The notes: a model not told the origin generated them from the sequence alone. Counted from the stretch's first letter, positions 16,152 to 24,998 are shown. The stretch: DNA of 64,000 nucleotides from Acidovorax sp. Leaf78 (GCF_001422735.1 NZ_LMLZ01000023.1:52723-116722), one strand, 5' to 3'. Numbers and translations are program-made.

Positions 16152-19100
16152 ATGGCCGCAAATCCCAACGCAATTTATGACCGGTTCGACCCGGCAAAGA
16201 ACTACGACCGCCACCTGTTCCGCGCGGACCGGGTGCTGCAAAGCGCCGAGCTGAACGAATCGCAGCGGGCCATGCATGCCCGCATTGCGGGTATCGCGGG
16301 CATCCTGATGAAAGAGGGTTCCATCATCAGCGGCGCGGGCATCATCGTGAACCACGACACGGGCGCCACCACGTGCGAGCCTGGCGCCATCTATGTGGCG
16401 GGCGCCGTGCGCGGCGTGCCCCCGGCCGCGCTGGTGATTGCCCCCGTGGGCGTGGTGTTCGTCGGCGTCTACCTCACGCGCGATGTGGTCACCGAGCTGG
16501 AAGACCCCGAGCTTTTGAACCCGGCCCAAGGGACAGACGGCTACCGCGAGCCCGGCGCCGCCCGCGAGCGCGTTCAGCTGGCATGGGGCGTCCAAGCCTC
16601 CGGCCAGGCCGGCGAGTTCTTCCCGGTGTGGACTGTTGAGGATGGATGGGTACGCCCCAAGGAAGCGCCGCCCAACATCGACGCGGTAACCACCGCCATC
16701 AAAGCGTATGACGTGGCCAGCACCGGCGGCACGTACATCGTGCGTGGCATGGAGCTGCGCATGGCGGCTGACCTGCCCACCGGGGAGCAGGTCTACAACC
16801 TGGGCGAAGGCGCCGCGCGCATCAACGGCGCCGCCTTGGAGCTGCCCAGCGGCCGGCGCGTAGTGTTCAATGCGCTGCCCGATCTGCAGTGGATCGACAG
16901 CGAGCCGCATCTTTCGGCCACCAACGGCGCGCAGCGCATCGACTTCGACCGCTGGCCCATGGTGGGCGCGCCGCAGGTGCGCATTACCAAGCGCCGCACT
17001 GTGGACGTCGTGCACGGTGGCTTTGTGGGCGCGGCCGACCCGCTGCCCGACAACTCCGTGCAGCAGATCGAAGCCATCCAGCAGGGGGCGACGGTGTTCC
17101 ACTCGCCCGCAGACTTCAAACTGACTGCAGGCCAGGTGGACTGGGCTGCAGGCGGCGCAGAGCCCGCCCCCGGCAGCACCTATCAGGTGACGTACCTCTA
17201 CATCGCGGTGGCGGCCCCCACTGAGGTGGACTCACGCGGGCTGACGGTCACGGGCGCCGTCGCTGGCTCCACCGTGCTGCTGTCGTACAACTTCGCGTTG
17301 CGCCGCATCGACCGTCTCACGCTGTCGGCCGATGGCGATATCGCCTGGGTCCGCGGTGTTCCCGCCCCCTGGATTCCGATCGCGCCGCAGGTGCCGGGCA
17401 ATGTGCTGACCATCGCATCCGTGTACCAGACCTGGGACGCGCAGCGCCGCGTGACCCTCGACGGCGTGCGGATGGTGCCCATGTCCGAGATTGCGGACTA
17501 CCGCGCCATGATCTCGCGCATCCTGCTGGACCAAGCCGAATTGCGCCTGGCGGTGGATATCTCCGGGCGGTACTCGGGCATCAAGAAAGGGCTGTTCGCG
17601 GACCCGATGCTGAACAACGCAATGCGCGACGCAGGCCAGCCGCAAACCGCCCTGATCGCGGCCAGCGCCCTGCGCCTGCCCATCGCGTTCACCGTGCACC
17701 AGATCGGCACGGCCATCAAGACGCGCCAGAGCCCGGCCTATGCCCAGCGCGCCGCCCTGTCGCAGCTGGCGCGCACCGGCAGCATGAAGGTGAATCCATA
17801 CAACGCCTTTGAACCGCTGCCGCGGCCTGTCACCCTTACCCCCGCGGTGGACCGCTGGACTGACGTGTACGACACCTGGGGCCTTCCCACGTCCGTGGCC
17901 ATCAACTGGTTTGCATCCACCGCAGGCATGGACGAAGCCAAGGTGCGCAGCCAGACCACATCGCCGCTGGAATACCTGCGGCAGATCGATGTGCGTTTTG
18001 ATCTGAACTTCGGCCCCGGCGAAACGCTGCAGTCGGTCACGTTCGACGGCGTGGCCGTAGTGCCTGCTGCGCTGCCCGGCGGCACCCTGGTGGCCAACGC
18101 GCAGGGCGTGCTGTCGGGCACCTTCCCCATCCCGGCCAACGTGCCCGCGGGCACCAAGGCTGTGGACTTCCGGGGCACGGGCGGCAGCGCCGCGTCTGCC
18201 CTGTTCACCGGCCAGGGCGAGCGCACCGACCGCGAGATGTCGCAAATCATCTACTTCCGCGTGCAGCCCGTGGACCCGCTGGCGCAGACCTTCATGCTCG
18301 ACGCACCCGTGCACAACACCGGGGTGGATCTGTGGTTTACGGCCAAGGGCACTACCGGTGCGCTGGTGCAGGTGCGCGAAGCCGAGAACGGTTTCCCCAC
18401 GGCGCGCATCCTTACCGAAACGCGCTTGCTCCCCGCTGCGATCAAGACGGACGGCACGCCCACACGGGCGGAGTGGAGCCCGGTCGTGCTGCAGGCCCAG
18501 CGCGAATACGCCCTGGTGGTGCTGAGCGACGACGACACCACCGCGCTGAGCCTGGCGCAGCTGGGCGGCTGGGACGCCAATGCGCTGCGCTGGGTCACCA
18601 GTCAGCCGTATCAAGTGGGCGTGATGCTTTCCAGCTCCAACGCGAGCACGTGGACCGCGCATCAGGATCAAGACCTGACCTTTGCGCTGCTGGCCGCGAA
18701 CTACAGCGAAGCCGAACGGGTGATCGACCTGGGCACCGTCAACGTAGTGGACGCCACCGACCTGTGCGTGCAGGCCTACGCCCACCAGCCAAGCACCGCG
18801 GCCGCGTGCGTGTTCGACATTGCCGCCACCGGCATTGCCCACACGGTGCAGGCCGCCCCCGGCCAGGTGGTGGAGCTGCCCAGCCGCTACACCGGCCCGG
18901 TGAATGTGAAAGCCCGCCTGCGCGGCGATGCCAACTTTGCCGCAGTGCTGGAACCCGGCATGCAGCTGGTGGTGGGCTCGCTGCAGAATGAGGGCGACTA
19001 CATCAGCCCGATGCTGGGTGCGGGCGGGGTGGCCGACGTGCGCGCCACGCTGGAAGCGTATCTGCCGGCCGGGACCTCGCTGCAAGTGCATGCCAAGGCC

Positions 19101-19286
19101 GACGCCCCCGGCGCCGCCTGGGTGGAGGTGCCCTACCTGTCATCCAGCGCGATGACGGCCGGCGTCATGGAGCTGACCTACCAGCTGCAGGACTTCGCGG
19201 CCGAGCGGTTGCGCCTGCGCGTCACAGTGCACGGCGGCTTCAACGCCCGCCCATGGGCCACGAACTTGCGCGCGGTGGTGCTGTGA
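16152..19286 (+). CDS. Large tail-fibre/baseplate-associated protein, DUF4815-like
   Basis: 1,044 residues, the largest protein in the prophage. The N-terminal part (FDPAKNYDRHLFRADRVLQS, then LNESQRAMHARIAGIAGILM) matches the DUF4815 family of phage proteins, where I recall it being linked to tail fibres. The rest is a chain of beta-rich domains with no catalytic motif I can see. It replaces the P2 H fibre position. It follows the 161-residue protein by two bases and overlaps the next gene by one codon, so these genes form one adsorption module. Confidence 0.75.
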   Translation: MAANPNAIYDRFDPAKNYDRHLFRADRVLQSAELNESQRAMHARIAGIAGILMKEGSIISGAGIIVNHDTGATTCEPGAIYVAGAVRGVPPAALVIAPVGVVFVGVYLTRDVVTELEDPELLNPAQGTDGYREPGAARERVQLAWGVQASGQAGEFFPVWTVEDGWVRPKEAPPNIDAVTTAIKAYDVASTGGTYIVRGMELRMAADLPTGEQVYNLGEGAARINGAALELPSGRRVVFNALPDLQWIDSEPHLSATNGAQRIDFDRWPMVGAPQVRITKRRTVDVVHGGFVGAADPLPDNSVQQIEAIQQGATVFHSPADFKLTAGQVDWAAGGAEPAPGSTYQVTYLYIAVAAPTEVDSRGLTVTGAVAGSTVLLSYNFALRRIDRLTLSADGDIAWVRGVPAPWIPIAPQVPGNVLTIASVYQTWDAQRRVTLDGVRMVPMSEIADYRAMISRILLDQAELRLAVDISGRYSGIKKGLFADPMLNNAMRDAGQPQTALIAASALRLPIAFTVHQIGTAIKTRQSPAYAQRAALSQLARTGSMKVNPYNAFEPLPRPVTLTPAVDRWTDVYDTWGLPTSVAINWFASTAGMDEAKVRSQTTSPLEYLRQIDVRFDLNFGPGETLQSVTFDGVAVVPAALPGGTLVANAQGVLSGTFPIPANVPAGTKAVDFRGTGGSAASALFTGQGERTDREMSQIIYFRVQPVDPLAQTFMLDAPVHNTGVDLWFTAKGTTGALVQVREAENGFPTARILTETRLLPAAIKTDGTPTRAEWSPVVLQAQREYALVVLSDDDTTALSLAQLGGWDANALRWVTSQPYQVGVMLSSSNASTWTAHQDQDLTFALLAANYSEAERVIDLGTVNVVDATDLCVQAYAHQPSTAAACVFDIAATGIAHTVQAAPGQVVELPSRYTGPVNVKARLRGDANFAAVLEPGMQLVVGSLQNEGDYISPMLGAGGVADVRATLEAYLPAGTSLQVHAKADAPGAAWVEVPYLSSSAMTAGVMELTYQLQDFAAERLRLRVTVHGGFNARPWATNLRAVVL

Positions 19287-19819
19287 TGACCGACGACCGT
19301 ACCCCCGCGCTCGGGCTGCAGCTGCCGCACCCGCAAAACCTGCTGGAGCAGGACGTGCTGCGCCTGCGCGCTGCCTTTGCGGCGGTGGACAGTGCCTGTG
19401 ACACGCTGGCCGCGCTGATCGAAGGCCGCGTGACAGACGCCGAACTGGCCGCCGCCGTGGCCGCGCTGCAGGGCAGCATCGGCAACCTGAACACCACCGT
19501 TTCCTTTCTGACCGCCAGCAAAGTGGGCGTGGTCAACGGCCAGACCGGGCCGGCCGTCACGCTCAAGCCCTCGCACCTGGGTCTGGGGCCTGCCAACGGC
19601 CCCAGCCTGCAGACCCTCACCCGCGACGGCCTGGGCCGCATCGCCACGCTGTCCACCACCGTGGGCGGCCAGGTGGCGCTGCAGACCCTGGCCTATGACG
19701 GCGACGGCCGGCTGGCCGGCGTCGCCACCGTCTATGACGGGCGCACCCGCACCGAAACCCTGAACTACGCGGGCGGCGCGCTGTCGGGCCTGACCGCCGT
19801 GGAGGAAATCACCCCATGA
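19286..19819 (+). CDS. Probable tail-fibre protein
   Basis: 177 residues. An N-terminal coiled-coil segment (LEQDVLRLRAAFAAVDSAC, then AELAAAVAALQGSIGNL) leads to a beta-rich C-terminus with repeated LAYDGDGRL/VYDGRTRTETLNY hairpins. Such a stalk plus short repeats is usual for a trimeric fibre shaft or connector. Start ATG overlaps the preceding stop. Confidence 0.65.
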   Translation: MTDDRTPALGLQLPHPQNLLEQDVLRLRAAFAAVDSACDTLAALIEGRVTDAELAAAVAALQGSIGNLNTTVSFLTASKVGVVNGQTGPAVTLKPSHLGLGPANGPSLQTLTRDGLGRIATLSTTVGGQVALQTLAYDGDGRLAGVATVYDGRTRTETLNYAGGALSGLTAVEEITP

Positions 19820-20931
19820 CAGACATTGCAGTCCTTTCCGAAACCATGCGCCAGGGCGAGGCCACGCGCGCCGCCATGGGCGTGCAGCTGCGCAGCCGCC
19901 CGCTGTGGAGCGGAGCAGACCGCCTGGGCGGCGTGCCCGTGCGGTATGTGTCGCCTTATCGCCTGCGCGGCGTGAACTCGCCCGAACTGCTGTACGAGAA
20001 CATCGTGCACAACGGGTCGGTGTATGTGGCCGAGGGTGGAAACGCCCAGAACGTTTACACGTCCCCCGACTTGAAGGCATGGACAGCCAGGCAGGTGGAT
20101 TCGTCTTCTGGCCTGGTAGCCGGGAAGCTGGCGGCGGCCGGTTCGCTGTTGATGGCGGTCACCCAGTATTCGGGCTACTCCTACCTGCGCACATCCGTCG
20201 ACAACGCGTTGACGTGGGTAATTCAGCAGTCCATTTCAAACGCTGACATTGTTTGCTCAGCTGGTGGCATTGGGTATGTGCTCAGCGGCTTTGGATACAA
20301 GGAATTCACGACGAACACAGCCGCGACCCCAGCGGGAACGGCGCGCGACTTTGGTGTGGCGCAGGTGTGGCGCAAGGTGCTGCACAACGGTGTGCGCTGG
20401 CTGGCGGTCAACGATGGCGGGACCATGGCGCTGTGGAGCGCCAATGGCCTGACCGGCTGGACGAATTCCGCAGGGCTGACTGCCGCTTTGACGAACCTGC
20501 CCAGCACAGGCTTGCGCAGAGCCTTCACGCTGGGCGGACGGTTCATCGTGGTGGCAATGTCTGAGGGCACGCTGTCTGCCCTTTACTCCGAGGACGCGAA
20601 CGCCTGGACAGTGGGCATTGTGGGCGAGATGGAGCCGACCGGGCTGCGCGTCAGCGGTATAGGCGAGAGCGCCGCTGAACTGGGCGGCCTGCTTCACATC
20701 CCGGTAAAGCTGTCGGATGGCACCAGTTCATGGAATGCGTTGGTGGCCACGGACGGGATCAGGTTCAAATTCTTGCCCGCCTTCTGGCGCGGCGCAGAGT
20801 CACTGCCCAGCATCCGCACGCGGGTGGGCGGTGGCGGCCTGATCTTCAACGGGACGAACCAAGTGGGCATGCCCGCAGCCGCGCGTTTTGAATCCAATCC
20901 CGACGCACTGGAGGTGTACTTTGCCGTTTGA
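19816..20931 (+). CDS. Probable receptor-binding tail protein with beta-propeller-like repeats
   Basis: 371 residues. Successive segments of the form YTSPDLKAWTAR, RTSVDNALTWV, WSANGLTGWTN and YSEDANAWTVG repeat with a roughly 50-residue spacing. This is the Asp-box/BNR-like pattern of a beta-propeller, often used in carbohydrate recognition. At the end of the fibre module it is the best candidate for the host-binding tip. No sialidase active site is visible. Confidence 0.65.
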   Translation: MTDIAVLSETMRQGEATRAAMGVQLRSRPLWSGADRLGGVPVRYVSPYRLRGVNSPELLYENIVHNGSVYVAEGGNAQNVYTSPDLKAWTARQVDSSSGLVAGKLAAAGSLLMAVTQYSGYSYLRTSVDNALTWVIQQSISNADIVCSAGGIGYVLSGFGYKEFTTNTAATPAGTARDFGVAQVWRKVLHNGVRWLAVNDGGTMALWSANGLTGWTNSAGLTAALTNLPSTGLRRAFTLGGRFIVVAMSEGTLSALYSEDANAWTVGIVGEMEPTGLRVSGIGESAAELGGLLHIPVKLSDGTSSWNALVATDGIRFKFLPAFWRGAESLPSIRTRVGGGGLIFNGTNQVGMPAAARFESNPDALEVYFAV

Positions 20932-21406
20932 GTTTGACCTGTACGGGTGGTTCGCCGGCGGCGTGGCCGCGGCCGGCCTGCGCACAGTGCCCGGCGCACC
21001 GCCTTCCCAATCGACCACCACCACCGAGGGCGAGCCACGCGCCAACTGGACCGGCTCTGCATGGGTGATGCGGCCCTACGTGGCCCCGCTGCCCGAGCCC
21101 GAAGCGCCGGCCGTGGCCGCCCCGCGCGTCGTGTCGGTGCTGAGGTTCCGGCGCCGGTTCACGCCCGAAGAAAAAGCCGCCATCGAGTGGGCCGCCGTGG
21201 ACCGACCCGAGCAGCCCGAGGCGGCACGCATGCAGGCCGCCGCGCTGCGCGCCACGCTCGCCGATCAAGCCGCTGCCCAGTTCATCGACCTTGAAGATTT
21301 GGCCACTGCACAAGGCGTGCAAGTTCTCGAATCGCTGGGCATCTTGGACCCTGGCCGCGCACTGCAGATTCTCTCGTCCCCTGTCAACCAATCAGAGCTG
21401 CCATAA
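20921..21406 (+). CDS. Probable tail-fibre assembly/tip protein, TTG start
   Basis: 161 residues from TTG 20921, chosen because GGAGG lies six bases upstream, within the end of the preceding gene. FDLYGWFAGGVAAAG, then an Ala/Pro-rich linker and a helical C-terminal half (FTPEEKAAIEWAAVDRPEQ onward). The position at the end of a fibre operon is that of P2 G-type fibre chaperones, and the C-terminal helices recall those, but the sequence is not clearly homologous. Confidence 0.6.
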   Translation: MPFEFDLYGWFAGGVAAAGLRTVPGAPPSQSTTTTEGEPRANWTGSAWVMRPYVAPLPEPEAPAVAAPRVVSVLRFRRRFTPEEKAAIEWAAVDRPEQPEAARMQAAALRATLADQAAAQFIDLEDLATAQGVQVLESLGILDPGRALQILSSPVNQSELP

Positions 21407-21575
21407 CACTGCATGCTTTCCAGTCAACTCTAAAACTTGATGGCGGCCACATCTCTATTCGTAAGAGCGGTGTCGATGATCGACATACCGCAAAGTTTTA
21501 CTGTCTTCGCGCGACATCGTGATTTATACCCACATGGCTGCTTATCGCGCGCCGTCGAGGCCGCGTAAGCAGATG

Positions 21576-21617
21576 CGGACGTCTTCTTGCCTGCAGTAAG
21601 ACATCCGTACTTTTAGT
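21576..21617 (+). terminator. Probable intrinsic terminator after the tail-fibre genes
   Basis: CGGACGTCTT pairs with AAGACATCCG (one mismatch) around a 12-base loop, followed by a T-rich stretch (TACTTTTAGTTTTT). It lies 17 bases before the inserted secreted-protein gene. Confidence 0.5.
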
Positions 21618-21633
21618 TTTTGAAAGGTTGCCC

Positions 21634-22308
21634 ATGTCAATTCGCCGTCGTCACGTTCTTCAGTCTGCAACGCTGCTGCCATTGATGGCCGCAGTTCCCG
21701 GTTTGGTTCAAGCCCAAAGCGCGAACCTAGCTGTGGGAGCGCACGCAATCATCTCTGCATCCTCACGGTACGTGGGCGCTCCGCAGAATCAGGCCTTCCC
21801 GCTAGGCTTGGAATATCTCCATACCAATGGTGCGCGAGGCGTGTTTTTTGACATCGTCCCAGAGGCAACCAACGGCGGCCACGTTGGTATCTGCTTTCAC
21901 GCTGCACCAAACACTTCAGGCACTTGGCAAAACCTACACCAAGGCCCAAGCCCCAGCTCTCCTGTGGCCCAGTTGTTTTGGTTTCGAGGCGTCGGCGTAA
22001 TCTTCCAAGATGACGGCCGGATTCAGTCTGAGCAATGGGTCGTCGGCGCAAACGGAAACTCCACTGCTACAAACGTATCCACCATCGGCTACTTCCCGGC
22101 CAACACCATATTGCGCGTGGCGACCTCAATGGACAGTGCAACGCGCCAGATGCTTTTGATCGTCTACTCGGTGAACAGCTCCACGGGAGCTGCGGTAGCG
22201 GAATTGGGGCGTCTGACGCTGCAAGCTGAAGTGTTTACCAATCTCGCCGGCGTGTTTGTCATTGGCGGCGGCAGCGCTCAAGTGCAGCCCTACGCGCTCT
22301 ACGCCTGA
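21634..22308 (+). CDS. Secreted hypothetical protein with Tat-like signal peptide (inserted cargo gene)
   Basis: 224 residues beginning MSIRRRHVLQSATLLP. The RRRHVLQ start, a hydrophobic core and an AQA-type cleavage site near residue 28 make a signal peptide with twin-arginine character. The mature part is beta-rich with Gly/Asn/Ser turns and no Cys, compatible with a lectin-like or jelly-roll domain. It has its own leader and ribosome site (AAAGG), is flanked by terminators on both sides, and is less GC-rich than its neighbours. It sits between fibres and FI, where P2 carries the Z/fun cargo. I infer lysogenic-conversion cargo; the function is unknown. Confidence 0.7.
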   Translation: MSIRRRHVLQSATLLPLMAAVPGLVQAQSANLAVGAHAIISASSRYVGAPQNQAFPLGLEYLHTNGARGVFFDIVPEATNGGHVGICFHAAPNTSGTWQNLHQGPSPSSPVAQLFWFRGVGVIFQDDGRIQSEQWVVGANGNSTATNVSTIGYFPANTILRVATSMDSATRQMLLIVYSVNSSTGAAVAELGRLTLQAEVFTNLAGVFVIGGGSAQVQPYALYA

Positions 22309-22345
22309 GAGCAAAGCACACGGCGCAGGCCGTACCAAGTCACAC

Positions 22346-22378
22346 AGCCCGCCCGGCGTCTTGCCCGGCGGGCTTTTT
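22346..22378 (+). terminator. Intrinsic terminator after the secreted-protein gene
   Basis: Perfect eight-base-pair stem AGCCCGCC / GGCGGGCT with a 13-base loop, followed by five T. It separates the cargo gene from the FI operon. Confidence 0.85.
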
Positions 22379-22401
22379 CATGTGCACGCGCAGCACACAT
22401 G
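22379..22401. promoter_or_regulatory. Ogr-type late activator site upstream of FI
   Basis: CATGTGC ... GCACACATG, with TGT-N13-ACA at 22381-22399, lies 88 bases before the FI start. It is the third copy of the dyad found at P/O and V. Confidence 0.6.
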
Positions 22402-22477
22402 CCGTTCCGGTGGCCTTGCGCGAGGGAAGGAAAGACGATCTGCACATCCCCTTTTTCCATCCCCAACCGGAGAACCC

Positions 22478-23674
22478 ATGGCCACCATCGCCAACTTTCA
22501 CCACGGCGTGCGCGTCACAGAAATCAATGACGGCGTGAACCCTATCCGCATCGTGTCCACCGCCGTGATTGGCCTGGTTGCCACGGCGTCAGACGCCGAC
22601 CCGGCCGCCTTCCCCCTCGATACCCCGGTGCTCGTTACCAAGATCGACAACATCATTGGCAAGGCCGGCACGCTGGGCACGTTGGCGGCCTCGCTCAACG
22701 CCATCAAGGAACAGTCCCGCCCCGTGCTGGTCATCGTGCGCGTTGCGGACGGCGTGGGCACGGATGCCGAAGAGAAGGCCGCAGACCAAGCCGTCAAGGT
22801 CATCGGCACCACCACAGCTGCCGGCAAAAAGACCGGCCTGCAGGCGCTGCTGTCGGCGCAGGCCGAGCTGGGCGTGAAGCCGCGCATCCTGGGCGCCCCG
22901 GGCCTGGATGGCCAGGCCGTTACGGATGGGCTGGTGGCCGTGGCCCAGAAGCTGCGCGCCATGGTGTACGCCGGCGCGCAGGGCGACACCCTGAGTGAAG
23001 CGCTGGCCTACCGCGACCACTTCGGCGCCCGCGAGCTGATGCTGATGTGGCCCAACTGGAAAGCGCTCAAGACCGGCGAAGGCGTGGTCGAAGTACCCGC
23101 CGCCGCCTACGCGATGGGCCTGCGCTCCCGCATCGACACCGAGCAGGGCTGGCACAAGTCCCTGTCGAACGTGCCCGTGAATGGCGTGCTGGGCCTGTCG
23201 AAAGATGTGTTCTGGGATCTGCAAAGCGCCGACACCGACGCGGGCGTGCTCAACGATGGCGGTATCACCACGCTGATTCAGTCCACAGGGCACCGCTTCT
23301 GGGGCAATCGCACCACCGAAAAGAACGGCCTGTTCTTCTTTGAGACGGCCACGCGCACCGCGCAAATCCTGGCCGACACCATGGCCGAGGGCCACATGTG
23401 GGCGGTGGACAAGCCGCTGCACCCTTCGCTGGTGAAGGACATCCTCGAAGGCATCAACGCCAAGTTTCGGGAGCTCAAGTCGCTGGGCTACATCCTCGAC
23501 GGCAAGGCCTGGTACGACGAAGACATCAACGAAACCGCCACCCTCAAAACCGGCAAGCTGACCATTGACTACGACTTCACGCCCGTGCCGCCGCTGGAAG
23601 ACCTCTCTTTCCGCCAGCGCATCACCGATCGCTACTTCGCCGACTTCGCCCTGCGCGTTGGCACCGGCCAATAA
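22478..23674 (+). CDS. FI: Major tail sheath protein (P2 gpFI-like)
   Basis: 398 residues, essentially the P2 FI length. The start FHHGVRVTEINDGVNPIR, the VSTAVIGLVATA strand and the C-terminal TPVPPLEDLSFRQRITDRYF are diagnostic of contractile sheath proteins of this family. The sheath contracts to drive the tube through the envelope. The ATG follows CCGGAGAACCC. It opens the FI-FII-E-T-U-D operon. Confidence 0.96.
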   Translation: MATIANFHHGVRVTEINDGVNPIRIVSTAVIGLVATASDADPAAFPLDTPVLVTKIDNIIGKAGTLGTLAASLNAIKEQSRPVLVIVRVADGVGTDAEEKAADQAVKVIGTTTAAGKKTGLQALLSAQAELGVKPRILGAPGLDGQAVTDGLVAVAQKLRAMVYAGAQGDTLSEALAYRDHFGARELMLMWPNWKALKTGEGVVEVPAAAYAMGLRSRIDTEQGWHKSLSNVPVNGVLGLSKDVFWDLQSADTDAGVLNDGGITTLIQSTGHRFWGNRTTEKNGLFFFETATRTAQILADTMAEGHMWAVDKPLHPSLVKDILEGINAKFRELKSLGYILDGKAWYDEDINETATLKTGKLTIDYDFTPVPPLEDLSFRQRITDRYFADFALRVGTGQ

Positions 23675-23710
23675 GCCCGGCCCACCCCCCCATCAACCGG
23701 AGAAACAAAC

Positions 23711-24220
23711 ATGGGCCTGCCCAGCAAACTCAAGAACTTTGTGCTGTTCAACGATGGCACCTCCCACGCTGGCGAAGTGCCAGAGGTCAACCTGCCCAAG
23801 CTCACGCGCAAGATGGAGGATTACCGCAGCGGCGGAATGAACGCCCCGGTGAAGCTCGACTACGGCATGGAAGCGATGGAGATGGAATGGACCGCCGCCG
23901 GCTACATGAAAGAGCTGTTCACCCAGTGGGGCGCGCAGCGCCATGACGGCGTGCTGCTGCGCTTTGCGGGCGCGCTGCAGGCCGACGACAGCGAGGGCGT
24001 GGACAGCCTGGAAGTGGTGGTGCGCGGCCGCCATTCCGAGATCGACCCCGGCGCCGCCAAGGCCGGCGAAGGCACGGCTATCAAGATCAAAAGCGCCATC
24101 AGCTACTACAAGCTGACCATGAACGGCGAAACCCTGATCGAGATTGACGCCGTGAACATGGTGGAGATGGTCGGCGGCGTGGACCGCCTGGCCGAAGTCC
24201 GCCAGGCGCTGGGCCTCTGA
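23711..24220 (+). CDS. FII: Major tail tube protein (P2 gpFII-like)
   Basis: 169 residues. GLPSKLKNFVLFNDG at the N-terminus and KIKSAISYYKLTMNGE with LIEIDAVNMVEMVGG at the C-terminus match gpFII. It polymerises into the rigid tube inside the sheath. It lies 36 bases after FI with ACCGGAGAAAC before the ATG. Confidence 0.95.
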   Translation: MGLPSKLKNFVLFNDGTSHAGEVPEVNLPKLTRKMEDYRSGGMNAPVKLDYGMEAMEMEWTAAGYMKELFTQWGAQRHDGVLLRFAGALQADDSEGVDSLEVVVRGRHSEIDPGAAKAGEGTAIKIKSAISYYKLTMNGETLIEIDAVNMVEMVGGVDRLAEVRQALGL

Positions 24221-24289
24221 CGCCCGGCCCATGACCACGCGGCCCCGCGCGGGCCGCGTCTCCCCTCCCCCCATTCCCGAGACTGAACC

Positions 24290-24640
24290 ATGACGAACCA
24301 AGCCCAACCCGCAGACACAAACAACACCGCCACCGACGTGGCCGACAAGGCCGACCCCAACACCGTGACGCTCGACACGCCCGTGCGCCACGGCGACCAA
24401 CTCATCACATCCGTAACGCTGCGCAAGCCAAGGGCCGGCGAGCTGCGCGGCATTGCGCTGACCGAGCTGCTGCAGCTCAAGGTAGAAGCCATTCAGGCGG
24501 TGGTACCCCGCATCAGCTCGCCCATGCTGCACAAACAGGACATGGCCAACATGGACCCAGCCGACCTAGTGACGCTGGGGGGCGTGGTGATCAGTTTTTT
24601 GCTCACGAAGGAACAGAAAACGGACTTCCTGACCGCGTAG
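24290..24640 (+). CDS. E: Tail assembly chaperone (P2 gpE-like)
   Basis: 116 residues. The core VTLRKPRAGELRGIALTEL is the conserved region of the phage tail assembly (gpE) family. Near the 3' end the sequence runs through T TTT TTG, the same slippery heptamer reported for P2 gene E. Most product would terminate at 24638-24640, and a minority would continue as E+E'. Both forms coat the tape measure during tail assembly. Confidence 0.9.
   Translation: MTNQAQPADTNNTATDVADKADPNTVTLDTPVRHGDQLITSVTLRKPRAGELRGIALTELLQLKVEAIQAVVPRISSPMLHKQDMANMDPADLVTLGGVVISFLLTKEQKTDFLTA
24595..24601 (+). promoter_or_regulatory. Programmed -1 ribosomal frameshift site (T TTT TTG)
   Basis: In gene E the codons AGT TTT TTG read as the heptamer TTTTTTG. 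A -1 slip keeps both tRNAs paired and enters an open frame of 54 codons. The motif and outcome equal those described for P2 E/E'. Confidence 0.85.
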
Positions 24641-24765
24641 AGAACGCCATGGCCGACCTGGCCATGGTCTTTCACTGGACGCCGGCCGACATGGCCGACT
24701 TCACCCTGCAAGAGCTGATGGAGTGGCGCGAGCGAGCCCGCGCCCGCCACGAGCCGCAGGACTGA
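24601..24765 (+). CDS. E': E' extension of the tail assembly chaperone (made by -1 frameshift)
   Basis: From 24601 the -1 frame is open for 54 codons to a TGA at 24763-24765 and encodes DLAMVFHWTPADMADFTLQE followed by LMEWRERARAR. The FHW and WRER motifs are what P2 E' carries. A full E+E' fusion would be about 158 residues. There is an internal ATG at 24649, but no ribosome-binding site precedes it, so expression by frameshift is more likely than independent start. Confidence 0.85.
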   Translation, partial: AHEGTENGLPDRVENAMADLAMVFHWTPADMADFTLQELMEWRERARARHEPQD

Positions 24766-24800
24766 CACAACGCCTTCTTTTTCGTATGCAAGAATGATCC

Positions 24801-24998
24801 GTGCTCTTTACCGTCCTCGCCTATCTGCTGATCGCCGCGCTTGTTGTTGTCGGCCTGGGTGTACTGCTGCTACCCGTGTACGTGTGGGTTCAGCACCGCG
24901 ACGCGATGCGGGCGCCCCAGCGCGCATTACAGCTGGCCGAGTCCGACCTGCTTCTGGCCGAAACCGAAGCCATGCTGGCGAGCCCTCCCGCCAGGTAG
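24801..24998 (+). CDS. Small membrane protein between E' and T, GTG start
   Basis: 65 residues from GTG. Residues about 2-28 form one strong transmembrane helix (VLAYLLIAALVVVGLGVLLL), followed by a charged, helical cytoplasmic tail (RALQLAESDLLLAETEAML). The ribosome-binding site is weak. P2 lacks a gene here. A role in tail assembly or as a lysogen membrane protein is possible; nothing decides between them. Confidence 0.5.
   Translation: MLFTVLAYLLIAALVVVGLGVLLLPVYVWVQHRDAMRAPQRALQLAESDLLLAETEAMLASPPAR

Noticed and set aside
17232-19091. Long open frame antisense to the DUF4815-like fibre gene
   Set aside because: Arg/His/Gly-rich shadow of a high-GC gene; no ribosome site, no conserved motif, and the sense gene is clearly real.
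24649-24765. E' as an independently started gene at ATG 24649
   Set aside because: No ribosome site before the ATG, while the conserved slippery heptamer gives a complete explanation.
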